64,000 nt of DNA from Sphagnum compactum (GCA_965153455.1 OZ234503.1:15195118-15259117), one strand, 5' to 3'. Positions 1 through 12,239 are shown, counted from the stretch's first letter. Made by a program: numbers and translations. Notes: generated from the letters alone by a model not told the origin.

Positions 1-846
1 GCTAGAATTGTGAATTCCGACCCATTGGAGTTGTTAACTTCCCCCCATTTCCAAATTCATTGGATGTCATTCTAATTGTTAACATTGCAAACCCATTGCA
101 AAACAGTTGAAAAAAATTTCTTGTTGAAAAAATTGCATGTTGCAAGGGTGACTTTGTGATTGGGACATTTTGTTAGCAGAATGTGTGTTCCATCGATTGC
201 ACTTACAACATTTGGCAACCTTGTAAGTGCCTTGAAACTGCTAATGATGCTTTCCAATTGTGCACCATCCTGAATGCTAATACATTGATTAAATAGTTTT
301 TGCTTATCAGTGAGGATGTCACAAACTATGTTACGTATTTCCTTGTAGTGGAACTCCCTATCTTTTAAACAATCTGCAATATGATTAGGGGAGATACCAT
401 GGGCAAACCTATAAACCACTAGTGCAACAATTTTCTTGATCTTTAGCCAAGGCTGAACTTGATTGATGCATTTCAACTTCAAATAAAATGTCAACATTTG
501 AACCAAGTTGTCAAAAGCTTTTGAACTCATTCTATAAAACTTCATGTAGAATTTTTATGATGCATTTCCTCTGTTGCTCTCCACACACAATGCACTCCAC
601 ATAATTCCAATGTGTTTCTCGCTTAGGTTCCACCCAAAATGTATGTGGTGTGTGATTTTTCCTCAACACGATCAACCACAACAAAAGCACAAAAGAGAAG
701 CCCATGGAAGAAGGTTTATTCATAAAATATAATAGTTGCCAAGCTTTTGATTTGTAATAATCACTACTATTCTCTACTTTGTGTTGTCTACACAAATTTC
801 CTTGGCCCCTCCCTGCCCCTGCCCATGCCCTTGCCCCCCCCACCAA
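1..846 (-). pseudogene. PIF/Harbinger (HARBI1/ALP1-like) transposase remnant
   Basis: The longest open part (545 down to 72) reads as the middle of a Harbinger-type DDE nuclease. It has the entry FYRMSSKAFDNLVQ, a helix-turn-helix-like stretch containing YRFAHGISPNHIADCLKD, then NVVSAIDGTHI, whose Asp is the first catalytic residue of the family, and NFFNKKFFSTVLQ. A second frame (846-532) carries FWVEP ahead of a spacer, which resembles the family N-terminus (W-x-P upstream of the FRMS motif). The two frames meet near 535-550, so one frameshift separates them. Downstream of the TAG at 72-74 the remaining bases are interrupted in all frames; a faint WVGIHNS-like trace may be the PGxxHD motif. 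The second and third acidic catalytic residues are not visible and may lie outside the window. Family assignment is firm; activity is not expected. Confidence 0.72.
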
Positions 847-3800
847 GTTATTTTCAAAATTTTATTGAGATTGGGGTGCAGCCTAGCCTACTACCCTAGT
901 TAATACCTTGGCCAATTTGACACTAATTATATTATTTTTCAGAATTGTTGAAATTTTCAAATAATATTTCTTCCAAATTAAAAAAATATTGTGAAGGATA
1001 ATAGTGAATATTTAACAATATTCCATTTGTTGAAATGATTTTTTCAAAATTAATTAATTATTCGACAGACATGTGTTGAAATGGCCAAGGTACTATGGTA
1101 TGGTTCGCCCATGTGCATGACATGATGTGAATGGTTAATTGGGTTATGAATATTATGGGTTGTTGGGGCCCACTTGTGTCCATTGGGGTGCAAACTATTT
1201 TTTTTTTTTTCATGAACATGTGTGTGTGTGTGTGTGGCTATTGATAAAACATTCATCCATCGACATTGATGTCATGTAAAGGCCACATATTAAGTACCAT
1301 GGAGTATCGACCGCTAGGTAGATAGGCAGGTAATAATAAGGGGGTGGGTAGTACATATGTAGGTTGGGGGGGTGAGATATGGTTGGTAGGTAGGTGAGGA
1401 GGGGGGGGGGTGTTGGGTAGGTAGGTAACCTTGAAATGTAGTCAAATTGGACAATAGAACCAGTTAACAAAATGGCATATTTCTTACTCAAGTCTGGTTT
1501 TCAGTTTCAAGTTGGATTTTATTATTAGTAGTGATTTCTTTGGTGGAAGACTTTTGCTATTTTGTGAGGTTTTTTTGGATAATAAATTGCAAAAAATATA
1601 TATTTTCAGTAAAAAAAAGAGAAAAGAGTGTTTGTTTTCTTTAAGCAAAGATTTGCCAACTTTGTGAAACTAAAGAACAAAGTGTTGAGGTTTTTTGGCT
1701 TTTCAGATTTCTGAAGTAGCCTCAGTGTTTTGGTTCTTAAAACATATTTAACATTAGATGGCAAACTATATTTCGGATGTACTGAAAATTAATTTCAGAA
1801 GTCCTCTTACAATTGGCGACCTAGGTAATAATACCTAGGTCTAATTAAATATGGCTGTTATCTTTTGTTTTTTTGAAAAAAAGTGGTAAAAAAAAAAACC
1901 TCGAAAACTTCAAATTTTCATGCTTTCTTTTGGTTTTTTGAAAAAATTAAATAGCCAAGGTGCAAAAACTCACCACAAAAAAGAAATTCCACATGCTAAT
2001 TATTGATAACCTATTTACTAATTAGATTTTCAAATTATTATCTTCTCTAATTACTCTAATTGTTACCCCTCCTTGGAAGTTGGGAGGAGGCTTAATTTAG
2101 GTTGCTTCTAACCATGGTAAACATCTTGTCCCACGACTAAACCATTTAACATTTCTTGGGTGAAATATGGCCCTTAAAAAGCCTCATTCAAGAAGGTGAA
2201 GGTACCCGTGTAGCTACAGGTTCACCTAGGAGAGAGCTTGAAAAAGTCCTTGAATAGGACACACAAACCGTTACATGTAGGGTAAGGCCTAGGAGGAGTG
2301 GGGGCATTCCCAAAATAAGGGACCTAGGACAAGCACCCAACAAAAATATTATGTAGGTTTTGCTAACTTTGAAGAAACTTTTAGGACTCACAAAACTACA
2401 CTAAGACTCAACACCTAACTTAGTACCTAACCCAATTGGGCGTATAACACAAATATTGGGGGATTGTCATGGAGATGAAATTGGGTCATTTGCTAATTTC
2501 TTGTAGGCCCAATTCTTCCAGGTGGATACAATCAATATGCTTGTGCAACTTTGTGCAAGGCAAGCTGGATTGGATTGCACAGACTAGAGAAAGGGTTTAG
2601 GGTTTAGGATTGATGTTTTGGTAGAGTAAGTCCTCCATAACTTCTCTTTGTTGCATGACAAAGGTGCTTTGATTAATAATGATTTCTTTACTCATTATCA
2701 AGAGGATATGTTTAAGGTTCTTTCCATTGTTGGGTGGGTAATTAGAACTTGGCCACCCTCCCCCCCCCTTTTCTGCATGTGTGAGCACAAATGGAAAGAA
2801 AATGGAGAATAGATGTACTAGTGGAAAATGTGAAGCAAGTGTAGGGGTGGCATTTAGAGGGTTGGAGGGTACCCATTGTTGCAAAATCTCTCGCTCTTAA
2901 GCTTAAGAGCAAGCTTAAGTCGCACCTAGAGATATCTTCACAATAAATCAAAGGTACCTATAGAAATATTCTTTCTTACGTGTTGACATACGTGGTCTTA
3001 TCTAACATTGAAATTGATGTGAATGCCAAGGTCACAAACAATGCAAACTCAATGATAATGTGGGTGGTAAATTATCATTAATGGTAGTGACATGTTACAA
3101 AAATGACAAGCAATTCCATGGGATCAATTAATTTACTATTACAATCTACAAACCTTGTGTTGCATTTTTTAGCCCTTTCATCATCCTTTGTAACATTTTC
3201 ATCATTTGTTTTTGGTAGTATTGGAAAGTTTCAACGGTGGTTTTCCTCAATGCTATGGTGGGGCTCATGTTTGATGATGATGACAAAAGAACAACTTGAA
3301 GGTCTTAAACACCTATATATGTAAAAGTGAGATGATTTTTTGTATCCTTTTGTATTTTTATTTATAGTTTCAAATCCAAAAATAGTTAACATGATGAATT
3401 TTGATTTTCTAGATATTGTTAGATCAATCAACGTTGCATCATTTAAAAAATAAATTATCATTTAAAACAATAACAAATTGCAATATCAAAGAAAAAATAA
3501 AATCAAATGCGATCCAAATTCATCCCGTGAGATAAGACAAAGGAAACCAAGGCAACTAAATTAGGAAAACCTAAAAATAATTGTATTAATGAAAGTGAAA
3601 TGTGATGAATTTAAAGTAGATTTGATAAATAACTTTGAGTCAACAACAAACAAATGGAAGAAGATAATAGCCATAGTTGTGAACAATGGCCATTGAGAAT
3701 ATTTACAAAATGGCCCTAGATCTACAAGGATAAATGTTGTGCATTGAATGGGGATTTCTAACAAATCCCTGATTATATGACAAGAACAAGACGCAATGAA

Positions 3801-5650
3801 ATGTATTGGGATTTGATATCACAAGGCTAGATTCACCTAAATTTGACAACACATTTTAATCATGAAGTTTATGAAATTATAAATGTTTTTATGGGGCATA
3901 TACTAGTTTTCACACCATCACAACTGTAAGATTTCATGCACAATGAAAATCATGTTTATATGCCTATTTTTGAAGTTTGTTAAAACACATTCAAGATTTT
4001 GCTTCAATTGGACAAACCAATTTTTAAATGAAATCTCCAAAACATGTGGACAAGGTGCACACATTTTATTCTTTTGGTGTAGGTTTGAAAAGTTTGTATG
4101 AAAATCTATAGACTAATCTTCCAAGGGATATTGTATTTTCAAATGAAACTTTTTGGTACCACCATGCTAACTAAGTTATGATCTAACTGCATAAGGTAGT
4201 CCAACAACATTTCCTTGTCAAAATCCAACCATATCTCCAATGAATACAATTTCAATGTCATCTCTTACATTTTGGAATTTGACAATACCTGCTTTTAATC
4301 AAACTCCAATGACATCCCATGTAGAAGTGATTCCTAAGGAAGTTTTCAAAAGCCATACCCTTCCATTTAAAGAAGCAAGTTTCAATACATTAGCTACATG
4401 ACTAGGAAGTATTGACATGAAGAGGAAATCATGTTTTGTTCACAAGGAAATGGTATTTGAACTATTGAAAATGGAAGCAAATTGATTGTTTAATTTGAAT
4501 TGATTTGATCCACATAGCCGACTTATAAATCACAACTAAAAAAATGAAGGTTCATGAATGGCTATTGTAAACAAAATCAAATTATTTCAAAACGAAATCA
4601 ACAACTAAATCATATTTAAGTAGGTCAAATGGTCTTGGCAAATATTGAACTTTGTGATATATGATTTCCATTAATTAATCAATGTTAATTTCCATTTGAT
4701 CACGAATCAAAATATGCAACAAACAATAACATGTGAAGACATCTAGTATTATTGTAATGTGAATTTCAAAAAACTCAAGTAATTTTTGAAAGGGGCGCTT
4801 CAAGATTCCAAAGGTGTTTCCCACTATAAACTAACCACATTTATGTTCATATTAACAACATTTCAAAAAAAACATGGTGGCCTCCTTTTTTATAAGGAAT
4901 CATTAGCCATAAAATAACATGAACCCTTTAGCACTAGATACATAGGGCGAAATGCCATCTTGACAACCCTTTTGTGGATCAAAAAGACCATGGAGTTGTG
5001 TTTTTTGGGAGAAAGTCCAAATAATAAAAATACACAAATGTCTTTGACAATCCCAAACATACCAACAAATGTGTTTGTAAGTTGTTTTTCATAATTAACA
5101 ATAGTTTGTGCAACCACAAAATAACCTTTTATTTTATGAAAATAATAAATTTTTAAAAAGGGGTTTTGGTAAGTAATAAGATTCACATCTTGGTTAGGTT
5201 TTTCAGTAACATTTTATCAATTTACTTTTAAACTACAATTCTATACATAGTCTAATTATAAACATTTATAAACAATCCTAATAGGTACTATTCATGTAGA
5301 TAGTGAATGTTATTAATAGACAAAATATACACTTCTAGAAAAACATGTACATAAGAATCTCATTATTCCTATGCATGCATGTTCAAACTAGACACAATGT
5401 ATAGATTCAAATTCAAAAGATAATAAGAAAATTCTATGAATGTTATTACAAATAAACAATAATACAAAAAGATTCAAACTCACCTCCTTAAGTAGGTTAG
5501 GTGGTTCTTGCTAGTAATTAAAGTAATTATTTAGCACTAATTCAAAACACGGAGCATTAACTAGTAACTAAAATAATTACTTGTTAAGGGCAAAACTATG
5601 TTGTCCCTATTGGACATTGTGGATAAAAGCGGAGTATTAATGTTTGATAG
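847..5650. other. Intergenic, AT-rich, no supported gene
   Basis: No open frame here looks like a protein. It holds a (GT)n run near 1218-1238, a GGTAGGT/G-rich stretch at about 1320-1430, a segment at 2150-2230 that is repeated in diverged form near 27995-28090, and a TTTAGGG motif pair at 2593-2609. At 2455-2470 a purine-rich tract of the form ATTGGGGGA is followed by TTGTCATGG, which could be the polypurine tract and 3' LTR start of an old element, but no coding trace supports it. The rest (2.7-5.6 kb) is plain AT-rich sequence in which I see nothing. Confidence 0.5.
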
Positions 5651-6630
5651 TGTCGCAACCCTACTTTGAAGAGAGTGTGAGGATGAGACTCACATTCCTA
5701 AAATGGGGACTTGGGAGTCCTCCGGGACTCTCGAAAGTTTAGAGTTCAATGGCAAGGGTCAAAACACCTTGCATTGAGGAGTTCTTTATATCATTGAAAA
5801 ACTATTGAAGTGTAGATGTCGAAAATGGGCTCGCATGAGTAATGTAGACATCTGCAGCACAAGTTATGACCAAAAGAAGGGCCGGGAGTCAAATTGGCAG
5901 TTTGACTCCCGACCACTAAAAGTTGGGAATCAACCCGACCCCGGTGCGTGCAGGTGAAGTGCGACAAACTGTTGGAAAGCTCTCAACGAGAGCTACAACT
6001 TTGCTTTACACCTCGTCCCAATCGAAGGTCTGAGCAAAGAACTATAACGAATAGTTCAAACTGGGACAGTTGCTGAGTGCTGGGAGTGTGCCCCGAGTTC
6101 CTCACAATTCCGTTGTTTAAGTAACTTGGACCCATTTTGGGTCTAAGGAGGAACTTGGGAGTGCGTCATATAGGGTGGATAGAGGAATAACAAACAAAGT
6201 ATGTGAGTTGATTATGACTTATTAGGAGTTTGAATTGAGGCTTATGGTGGAAACTTGAGGAGGATTTTTAGAGGAGTTTTGAAGATAGATGAGCGTTAGG
6301 AATATGATCATGATGAGAACATCGAGTAGTTTTGGGAAAAAAAGAAAAAAAAAACTCATGTAGAGTTAGCGATCAATTTTTGATGGAGAAGAACACTAAT
6401 ACTATAGTGTAATTTTGTTTCAGGTCTTTTGTTTTCCAATATGATATGGTCCGATTTTATTTTTAAATCATTGCATTTAAGCAATAAATTATGCAGATAT
6501 GTACTTTATAATGTATTTTGTGTTGAGTTTACTTTTGATTTCTATAGTTGTTATTATACAAACTTTATATGTTTGAAAATAATATGTTGAGTATAGAATT
6601 ATAAAATAAAACAATGTTAAAATATCAACA
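5651..6630 (+). repeat. Probable LTR of an older LTR retrotransposon
   Basis: The stretch starts TGTCGCAACCC and can be closed at ...ATATCAACA, giving TGT...ACA ends as in plant LTRs. It contains a moderately GC-rich block (5690-6130) unlike the AT-rich surroundings. Nine bases after the proposed end lies TTGGCGACCATCCTTGGG, which has the form of the tRNA-derived primer-binding sites that follow plant gypsy-type LTRs. No second copy occurs in the window and no flanking duplication was found, so the boundaries are inferred. Confidence 0.4.
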
Positions 6631-6638
6631 TTTACAAT

Positions 6639-6660
6639 TTGGCGACCATCCTTGGGACTT
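6639..6660 (+). other. Putative primer-binding site of the older LTR element
   Basis: TTGGCGACCATCCTTGGGAC resembles the TGGCGACxxxxxTGGGGAC primer sites of plant Ty3/gypsy elements, which are complementary to a tRNA 3' end. It lies just downstream of the proposed LTR end at 6630. The tRNA was not identified. Confidence 0.35.
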
Positions 6661-7265
6661 AATTTGGGGTAGAAAATTTAAGATTCCATGAATTTATTTT
6701 TGTTTTAGTTGTTTTTTATGCAAAACATAAAAAGGTTATTGTGAGATTTTTTTTTCCCTTTGTTTTTACAAATTAAAATTTGGTTACGAAGTTGTCAATA
6801 TTCATTTATGAGCAAAAGAATGTTGTAAGGATTTAAATTTGTAGCAAATTATTTTTCCAACAAAGAGTGGTAGAATGGGGATAGACATGAATTAGATGGT
6901 GACTTGAAGTTTGTAGAGACAACTAGATCAAATTGTAATTCAACATAATGAAGAAGAAAATGGAGTAGAAGAAGAACGATAATTGTTGAATCATGTAGCG
7001 TAGTTTCACACTCCAGAAAGAGTATAATATATTATGTCAATAATACCCAAGATAGAGGAACGACTTGCAAAGTACATGATGTTGTCTGTAATAATTATGG
7101 AACCTTGGGAAACATTTATTGATAGAGCAATGAAACGACCTAATATCCAAGAAAAGTTCTTGATGACGACAGTTTCTTTGGACATTGAACTAGAAGGATG
7201 GGGAGACAATGCAAACAAGGTTACCTTTGTAGATTTGTAACGAAGGGTACAAGAAGGAACATAGA
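6661..7265 (+). other. Non-coding interior next to the older LTR, interrupted by the chromovirus
   Basis: This AT-rich DNA follows the putative primer site. Short open frames (for example 7034-7240) match nothing I recognise. The chromovirus cuts this segment at 7265/7266, and the same segment resumes at 13268 after the duplicated ATAGA. Confidence 0.35.
7261..7265. other. Target-site duplication ATAGA (left)
   Basis: ATAGA abuts the outer end of the left LTR and recurs at 13263-13267 next to the right LTR. Five bases is the usual size for Ty3/gypsy integrase. Confidence 0.9.
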
Positions 7266-7495
7266 TGTTATGGACCGACTACAAACAAGTGGAGAATTAC
7301 AAGACAAGACAAGCTTTATTGACCCATCAACTGGTGTTGATCTGCTAAAGGGTTGTTCCCCAGACTATCTCCTTTTATAACCCTGAGCCATACTAGTCCC
7401 AAAATATCCTAGGCCATGATATTGCCAAAAGTATACCAAAATATCCTAGGACATGACATTGCCAAAAGTATCCCAAAATATCCTAGGCCATGACA
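7266..7495 (-). repeat. 3' LTR of the chromovirus
   Basis: Matches the copy at 13033-13262 over its full 230 bp with four substitutions. In element orientation it begins TGTCATGG and ends CCATAACA. It contains a 37-bp tandem motif (core CCAAAATATCCTAGG), 2.6 copies, starting at 7399, 7436 and 7473. Confidence 0.95.
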
Positions 7496-7511
7496 TTATC
7501 CTCTCCTCAAG
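7496..7511 (-). other. Polypurine tract of the chromovirus
   Basis: On the minus strand GAGGAGAGGA followed by TAA abuts the 3' LTR. Polypurine tracts in this place prime plus-strand DNA synthesis. The TAA that closes the chromodomain frame ends exactly at the LTR border, so coding and priming sequence overlap. Confidence 0.75.
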
Positions 7512-7890
7512 CGACATCTTCTAGATGGAGCCGGTTTGTTAGGATATCGTTGGTGAAACCGATTAACTAAGTCTTGGGCATGAACTAGGTTTCCAGCAGG
7601 CTCCCAAGTAGCTTCAGAAGGAGGATAACCTCGCCAAAAGACAAGGTACAGGAGCTTTCCACGAATCTTCTTGGAGTCCAAGACCTCCTGAACTTCAAAC
7701 TCTTCTTGGCCTTCAATTTCGACTGGAGCTGGGGGTTCTTGATGACGTTCTAGGATCGAGTTTTCATGATAGGGCTCAAGCAGGGAGACATGGAAAACAT
7801 TGTGGATTTTGAACTGGGGTGGAAGCTCCAACTGGCAAGCCACTAGACCAACCAATTTGGCGATTTTGAAAGGTCCGAGGCGCTGTAATC
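7496..7890 (-). pseudogene. C-terminal part of pol: integrase tail and chromodomain, out of frame with the rest
   Basis: From about 7886 the frame reads RLGPFKIAKLVG, the usual GPFxI block of the integrase C-terminus, then the FHVSLLEPYH block and a chromodomain (EVQEVLDSKKIRG, LYLVFWRGYPPSEATWEP). The aromatic residues and the WEP motif of the fold are present. Chromodomains of this kind direct integration into chromatin carrying particular histone methylation. The frame differs from that of the main pol ORF. The two join at about 7883-7886, where loss of one base explains the break. Residues of this frame before the join (up to 8005) are not real. Confidence 0.9.
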
Positions 7891-10800
7891 CAACTTGGCA
7901 CATGGGCGAGTGGTAGCAATGTTCTTTCTGAGAAGCCAGACCTTGTCTCCAACCTTGAAGTTTGGATGGTCCTTGCGTCGGCGGTCTGCTTGCTTCTTTT
8001 GCCACTCCTGTGTTAGCTTGAGTTCTGCCATAAGGTTCTGTTGAACCTGTCCAAGCCTCGTGGCCCTTTCTTCATCCGAGGGGTTTACGGAGTCTCCAGG
8101 AATTTCAAGGCTGAACCTGGGATGAAAACCGTAATTGGCAAAGAATGGACTGATCCCGGTCGATGCATGTGTTGTGTTATTATAAGCAAACTCTGCTTGA
8201 GATAGTAGGTCCAACCAGTCGTCCTGTTGGTAGTTCACAGTGCAACGAAGGTATTGCTCGAGTGTCTGGTTTGTCCGTTCGGTTTGTCCATATGTCTCAG
8301 GGTGGAAAACTGAAGATAGCCGAATGTCAACTCCAAGAAGCTCGAATAGACGATGCCAGAACTTGGATGCAAACTGAGGACCTATGTCGGACACAATTTC
8401 CTCGGGGAGTCCATGCAGTCGGACAATCCCATCTAGAATTAATTGAGCTGTCTCTTCTGCCGTGATTGACTTGGAACAAGGGGTGAAATGGGCCATTTTG
8501 ATGAGTCGATCGACCACAACCAGTATTGAATTCTTGGTTCTGACAGTAGGGAGGTCCGTGATGAAGTCCATTGCAATAGATCCCCAAGGTCGGCTAGGAA
8601 TCGACAGAGGCTGTAGGAGTCCAAACAGGCGATGCCTGGGAGCGTTGGATCGAGCACATGTATCACAAGACTTGACATACTCCCGTAGCATCTTGTTCAT
8701 TTTGGGCCACCAGTAAGTCCTTGACACTAGTTCGTGAGTCCGTGCCATTCCAATGTGACCTGCCAGGGTGTTGTCGTGGCATTCCCTCAGGATTTTTAGG
8801 CGTATAGGTCCTTCGGGTACATAAATCAGGTTATTTCGAAGGAGAAGTCCGTCTTGCTGCTCAAATTGATCCAAGTCATCACGATTTGGGTTCCTTGGTC
8901 GTTCCTGGAGTTCCTTCTTGATGTTGGTAGCCCAGGTGTCTTCCTCAGTTGCCATCTTGATGTCCCTGACAAGGTATGAGTATGGGAGGGTGCTGATTGT
9001 TGCTGCAACTCGAAATTGCTCGGGGTTGAGTAAAGTCTGGTTCTGCTGGCCATAGGCCTCATCCCCCGCTCGAAGTTCATATTCTGAACGACGAGATAGC
9101 GCATCAGCTTTCCCTTGCTGGGTGCCGGGTTGATACTGAATCTCAAAGTCGAAATCAGCTAGGAAGATAGACCAGCGTGCCTGGCGACGATTTAAGGTCC
9201 GAGTAGTTGTGAAATAAAGGAGATTCTTGTGATTTGTCAGAACTTGGACTCGATGTTGAGCTCCGGCAAGATACGGTCTCCACTGCTCGAATGCCGTGAT
9301 GATTGCCAGAAGTTCCTTATCGTAGACCTGGTAGTTGATTTCGGCACTAGTTAACTTCCGTGAATAAAAAGCAACTGGATGCAGCAACCCATCTATTCCA
9401 AATTGAGATAGAATAGCTCCCAAGGCAAAATCTGAAGCGTTCGTTTCCACAATGAATGGCTTGGCAGGATCGGGATGTATCAGGATGGGTGCAGAGGTGA
9501 ATGCCATCTTGAGAGTATCAAAAGCAGCCTGGGCCGTTGGATTCCACGAGAAGGGCTTGTCTTTGCAAGTTAGGGTTATTAACGGTGTTGTGATCTTGGA
9601 GTAGCCTTTGATAAACCGACGATAGAAGTTGGCAAACCCTAGGAAGCGTTGAACGTCCTTGACCGAGGATGGAGTAGCCCAACACTGGACGGTCTCGACC
9701 TTTGACTTGTCCATGAAAATGCCATCTGGAGAGATCACGTAGCCGAAGAACGCCACCGAAGATTTGTCGAATTCACATTTTTCCAACTTGGCGTATAAGC
9801 CATGCTCCCGCAGCGTCGCAAGCACCAATCGTACATGTTTGTCGTGGGTTTCCTGGTCCTTGGAAAAGATTAAAATGTCATCCAAATAGACCACGACAAA
9901 TTCGTTCATGTAATCCCGGAAAATATCATTCATCAGATGCTGAAAGACTGCGGGTGCATTGGTGAGGCCGAAGGGCATGACCGTGTATTCAAAGTGGCCA
10001 TAACGTGTGCGGAAAGCTGTCTTCCATTCATCACCAGGGCGAATCCTGAGTAAGTTGTAGGCTCCACGGAGGTCAAGCTTGGTGAAGATCTTCCCGGTAC
10101 GTAGTCGATTTAGGAGACCTGAAATCAAGGGCAAAGGATATCGATTCTTTTTGGTTATCTTGTTGAGTCCACGATAATCCACACAGAGTCGAAGGGAGCC
10201 ATCCTTCTTCTTGACAAACAAAATTGGGGTGCCGGCTGGAGACTTGGAATGCTGAATGAACCCCTTGGCAAGATTTTCAGTAAGGTAATCACGCAGGGCT
10301 TGGAGTTCCGGTTCCGATAGGCCATAGATAGGACCAAAGGGTGGTGAGTGTCCTTCTTCTAGATCAATCGGGCAGTCATATGGACTATGGGCGGGGAGCT
10401 GATCAGCATTAATCTTTTCAAAAACATCAACAAAGTCCTTGTACTTCTTGGGAAGTTTGACAGGTGTTGGTTCTGATTGGGGGTTTGTGGTGTTGGCTGG
10501 GTTGACATGGATGGCGAAGACTTGAAGATTCTTAGCAGCCCGATAGAAAGGGACAGCTCTATCAACGAAGATCTGGACAGGGTTGGTTTTCTGGGCAAGA
10601 TTCTTGACAAGATTCTTGACAGGACAAGGTTTTGTTCTGACCAACCGGGGGTTCTTGACTACAGGATTTGACATAACAGACTTGATAAAACTGGAATTGG
10701 TTCCGACCCTCTTTGGGTTCTTGACCACAGGGTTCTTGGCAGGACTGGACAAAGTGTTTTTCTGAGCTTGGGGTTCTTGAGAGGTGCATCGTTGTGCGCT

Positions 10801-11349
10801 AAAGGTGAGGGTTCTAGATCGCCAATCAATGATAGGGTTGTGTGCTTCTAGCCAAGGCAGACCAAGGATGATGGGATGGTGAGGGGTGGAAATGATGTTG
10901 AGAACAATCTTCTCCGTGTGCTTGCCGATACAGAGTTCTAGAGGGGTTGTCTCGTGTGTGATTACACCAGAAGCAATGGTTCTCCCATCAATAACCTCTA
11001 CCGAAACAGGGATTGACTTCTTGACCACAGGGATGTTGTGTTGGACGATAAATGTTTGGTCGATGAAAGAAGAGGTGGCGCCGGAGTCCACCAAAGCTGA
11101 CACTTGTGGTATGTCTTCTGGAATACGAATGATGTCCACATACTGAGTGAAACTGGGACTGGGACCAATAGCGGAACAGGAGCCTTTGCAAAGGTGGTGT
11201 TGGGTGAGATCCAGTCGCACGGCTCCTACTATGACTAGATGTTCTTGTTTTCCAACTCCTGGGGAGTTTCCACAGCTTGTACCTGAAGTTTGACAAGTTT
11301 TTGAGGGCATTGATGAGCTATATGCCCTGGGTTGCCACAGTAAAGACAT
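7843..11349 (-). pseudogene. pol: protease, reverse transcriptase, RNase H, integrase
   Basis: An open frame of 1,168 codons. Protease motif DSGATSS is at residue 88. Reverse transcriptase shows LDLRGAYNLLRI, MPFGLTNAPAVFQ and the catalytic YLDD near residue 486. RNase H carries ETNASD (residue 637) and TNHKNL (residue 706), where the family normally has Asp in place of each Asn. Integrase has the HHCC zinc finger (H..GH, C..C), the DFITDLP and SDIGPQF acidic blocks and the glutamate of GQTER. The last residues, after KLDY, are out of frame: a one-base deletion near 7885 separates the integrase tail and chromodomain. The frame overlaps gag by 115 nt in the -1 register. No canonical slippery heptamer was seen in the overlap, so the gag-pol junction is either unusual or mutated. 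Confidence 0.95.
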
Positions 11350-12215
11350 AGATTGTTTGTCCTTCGGCGAAGTTTCTCGGCTTCTGTCAAAGATTTAAAC
11401 TTAGCTGTGTCGATCTGCATCGGAGCAGGTCCAAAAGAGGCAGGTCGGGCAACTGGTGTTGTTTAGGGAACTAAGGGGAGCGTAGTAGGCCGACTGTTCC
11501 AAAGCTGGGCGTTGGAGGTGACTTTCTTTTCCTGGCGACGTTCGAACAGACGATTATCGCACCGAATTACCTAGGTGATGGCTTCACTGAAGGAAGAAGG
11601 GTCTGCGAGTGTCAATAAAAGATCTTGAACATCATCACGAAGCCCACAGCGAAACTGATCAATCAAGGCAGCTTCTCCCCAATTGACGTCACAGGTAAGC
11701 TGCTTGAATTCTGAGGCGTAGACGATGGCCGAACGTGTCCCTTGCTGGAGGCGACGCAGCTTGTTGGCTGAAGTCCTAGCCTTATCACTGTCCCCAAATA
11801 CTGCTTCAAATTCCGCCATAAAGGCGTTGAAATCTTGTAGAAGAGGGGATGATGTTTCCAGGATGGGAGCAAACCATGCTGCAGCTGTCCCAGTGAGTAG
11901 GGTTCCAACGAATCCTACACGAGTGGTGTCATCAAAATAACGACGGGGGTGTAGTTGCATGATCAGGCGTACCTGGTTGACAAAGCCTCGAAATTTGAGG
12001 CGCGTTCCATCAAACTTTTCTGGCAGACTGAGCTTGGGCTCTTGGGCGGCCATTGCAAGAGCAGGAAGTACTGGGGCAGGAGGTGGTGGCTGATTCTGTA
12101 GGCGGATCACCGAGTCTCTAAGCACGGCATTTTCTTGTTGAAGGTGCTGAAGGGCGGCGAGGATTTGAGTGAGATCGATGTTGGATTCTGAGTTGTCCAT
12201 GGTGGTAGTTCTCAC
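11235..12215 (-). pseudogene. gag: capsid and CCHC nucleocapsid, with two in-frame stops
   Basis: One reading frame runs from ATG at 12215 (or the second ATG at 12200) to the stop at 11235. It is broken by TAG at 11571-11573 and TAA at 11463-11465. Residues before the first stop show a coiled-coil N-terminus (ALQHLQQENAVL), a Pro-rich linker and the retrotransposon gag core (LPEKFDGTRLKFRGFVNQV, TGTAAAWFAP). After the second stop comes the zinc knuckle [14 protein letters not shown] (CX2CX4HX4C). Both stops are one C-to-T step from glutamine codons. A virus-like particle protein could not be made whole from this copy. Confidence 0.92.
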
Positions 12216-12239
12216 ATTTTTGCGCTTTCAATCTTCAAA

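Noticed and set aside
1218-1430. GT and GGTAGGT repeats considered as a CRISPR-like or satellite array
   Set aside because: Simple-sequence DNA without regular spacers.
7034-7240. 68-codon frame beside the chromovirus considered as gag of the older element
   Set aside because: No gag, zinc-knuckle or protease motif; too short to support.
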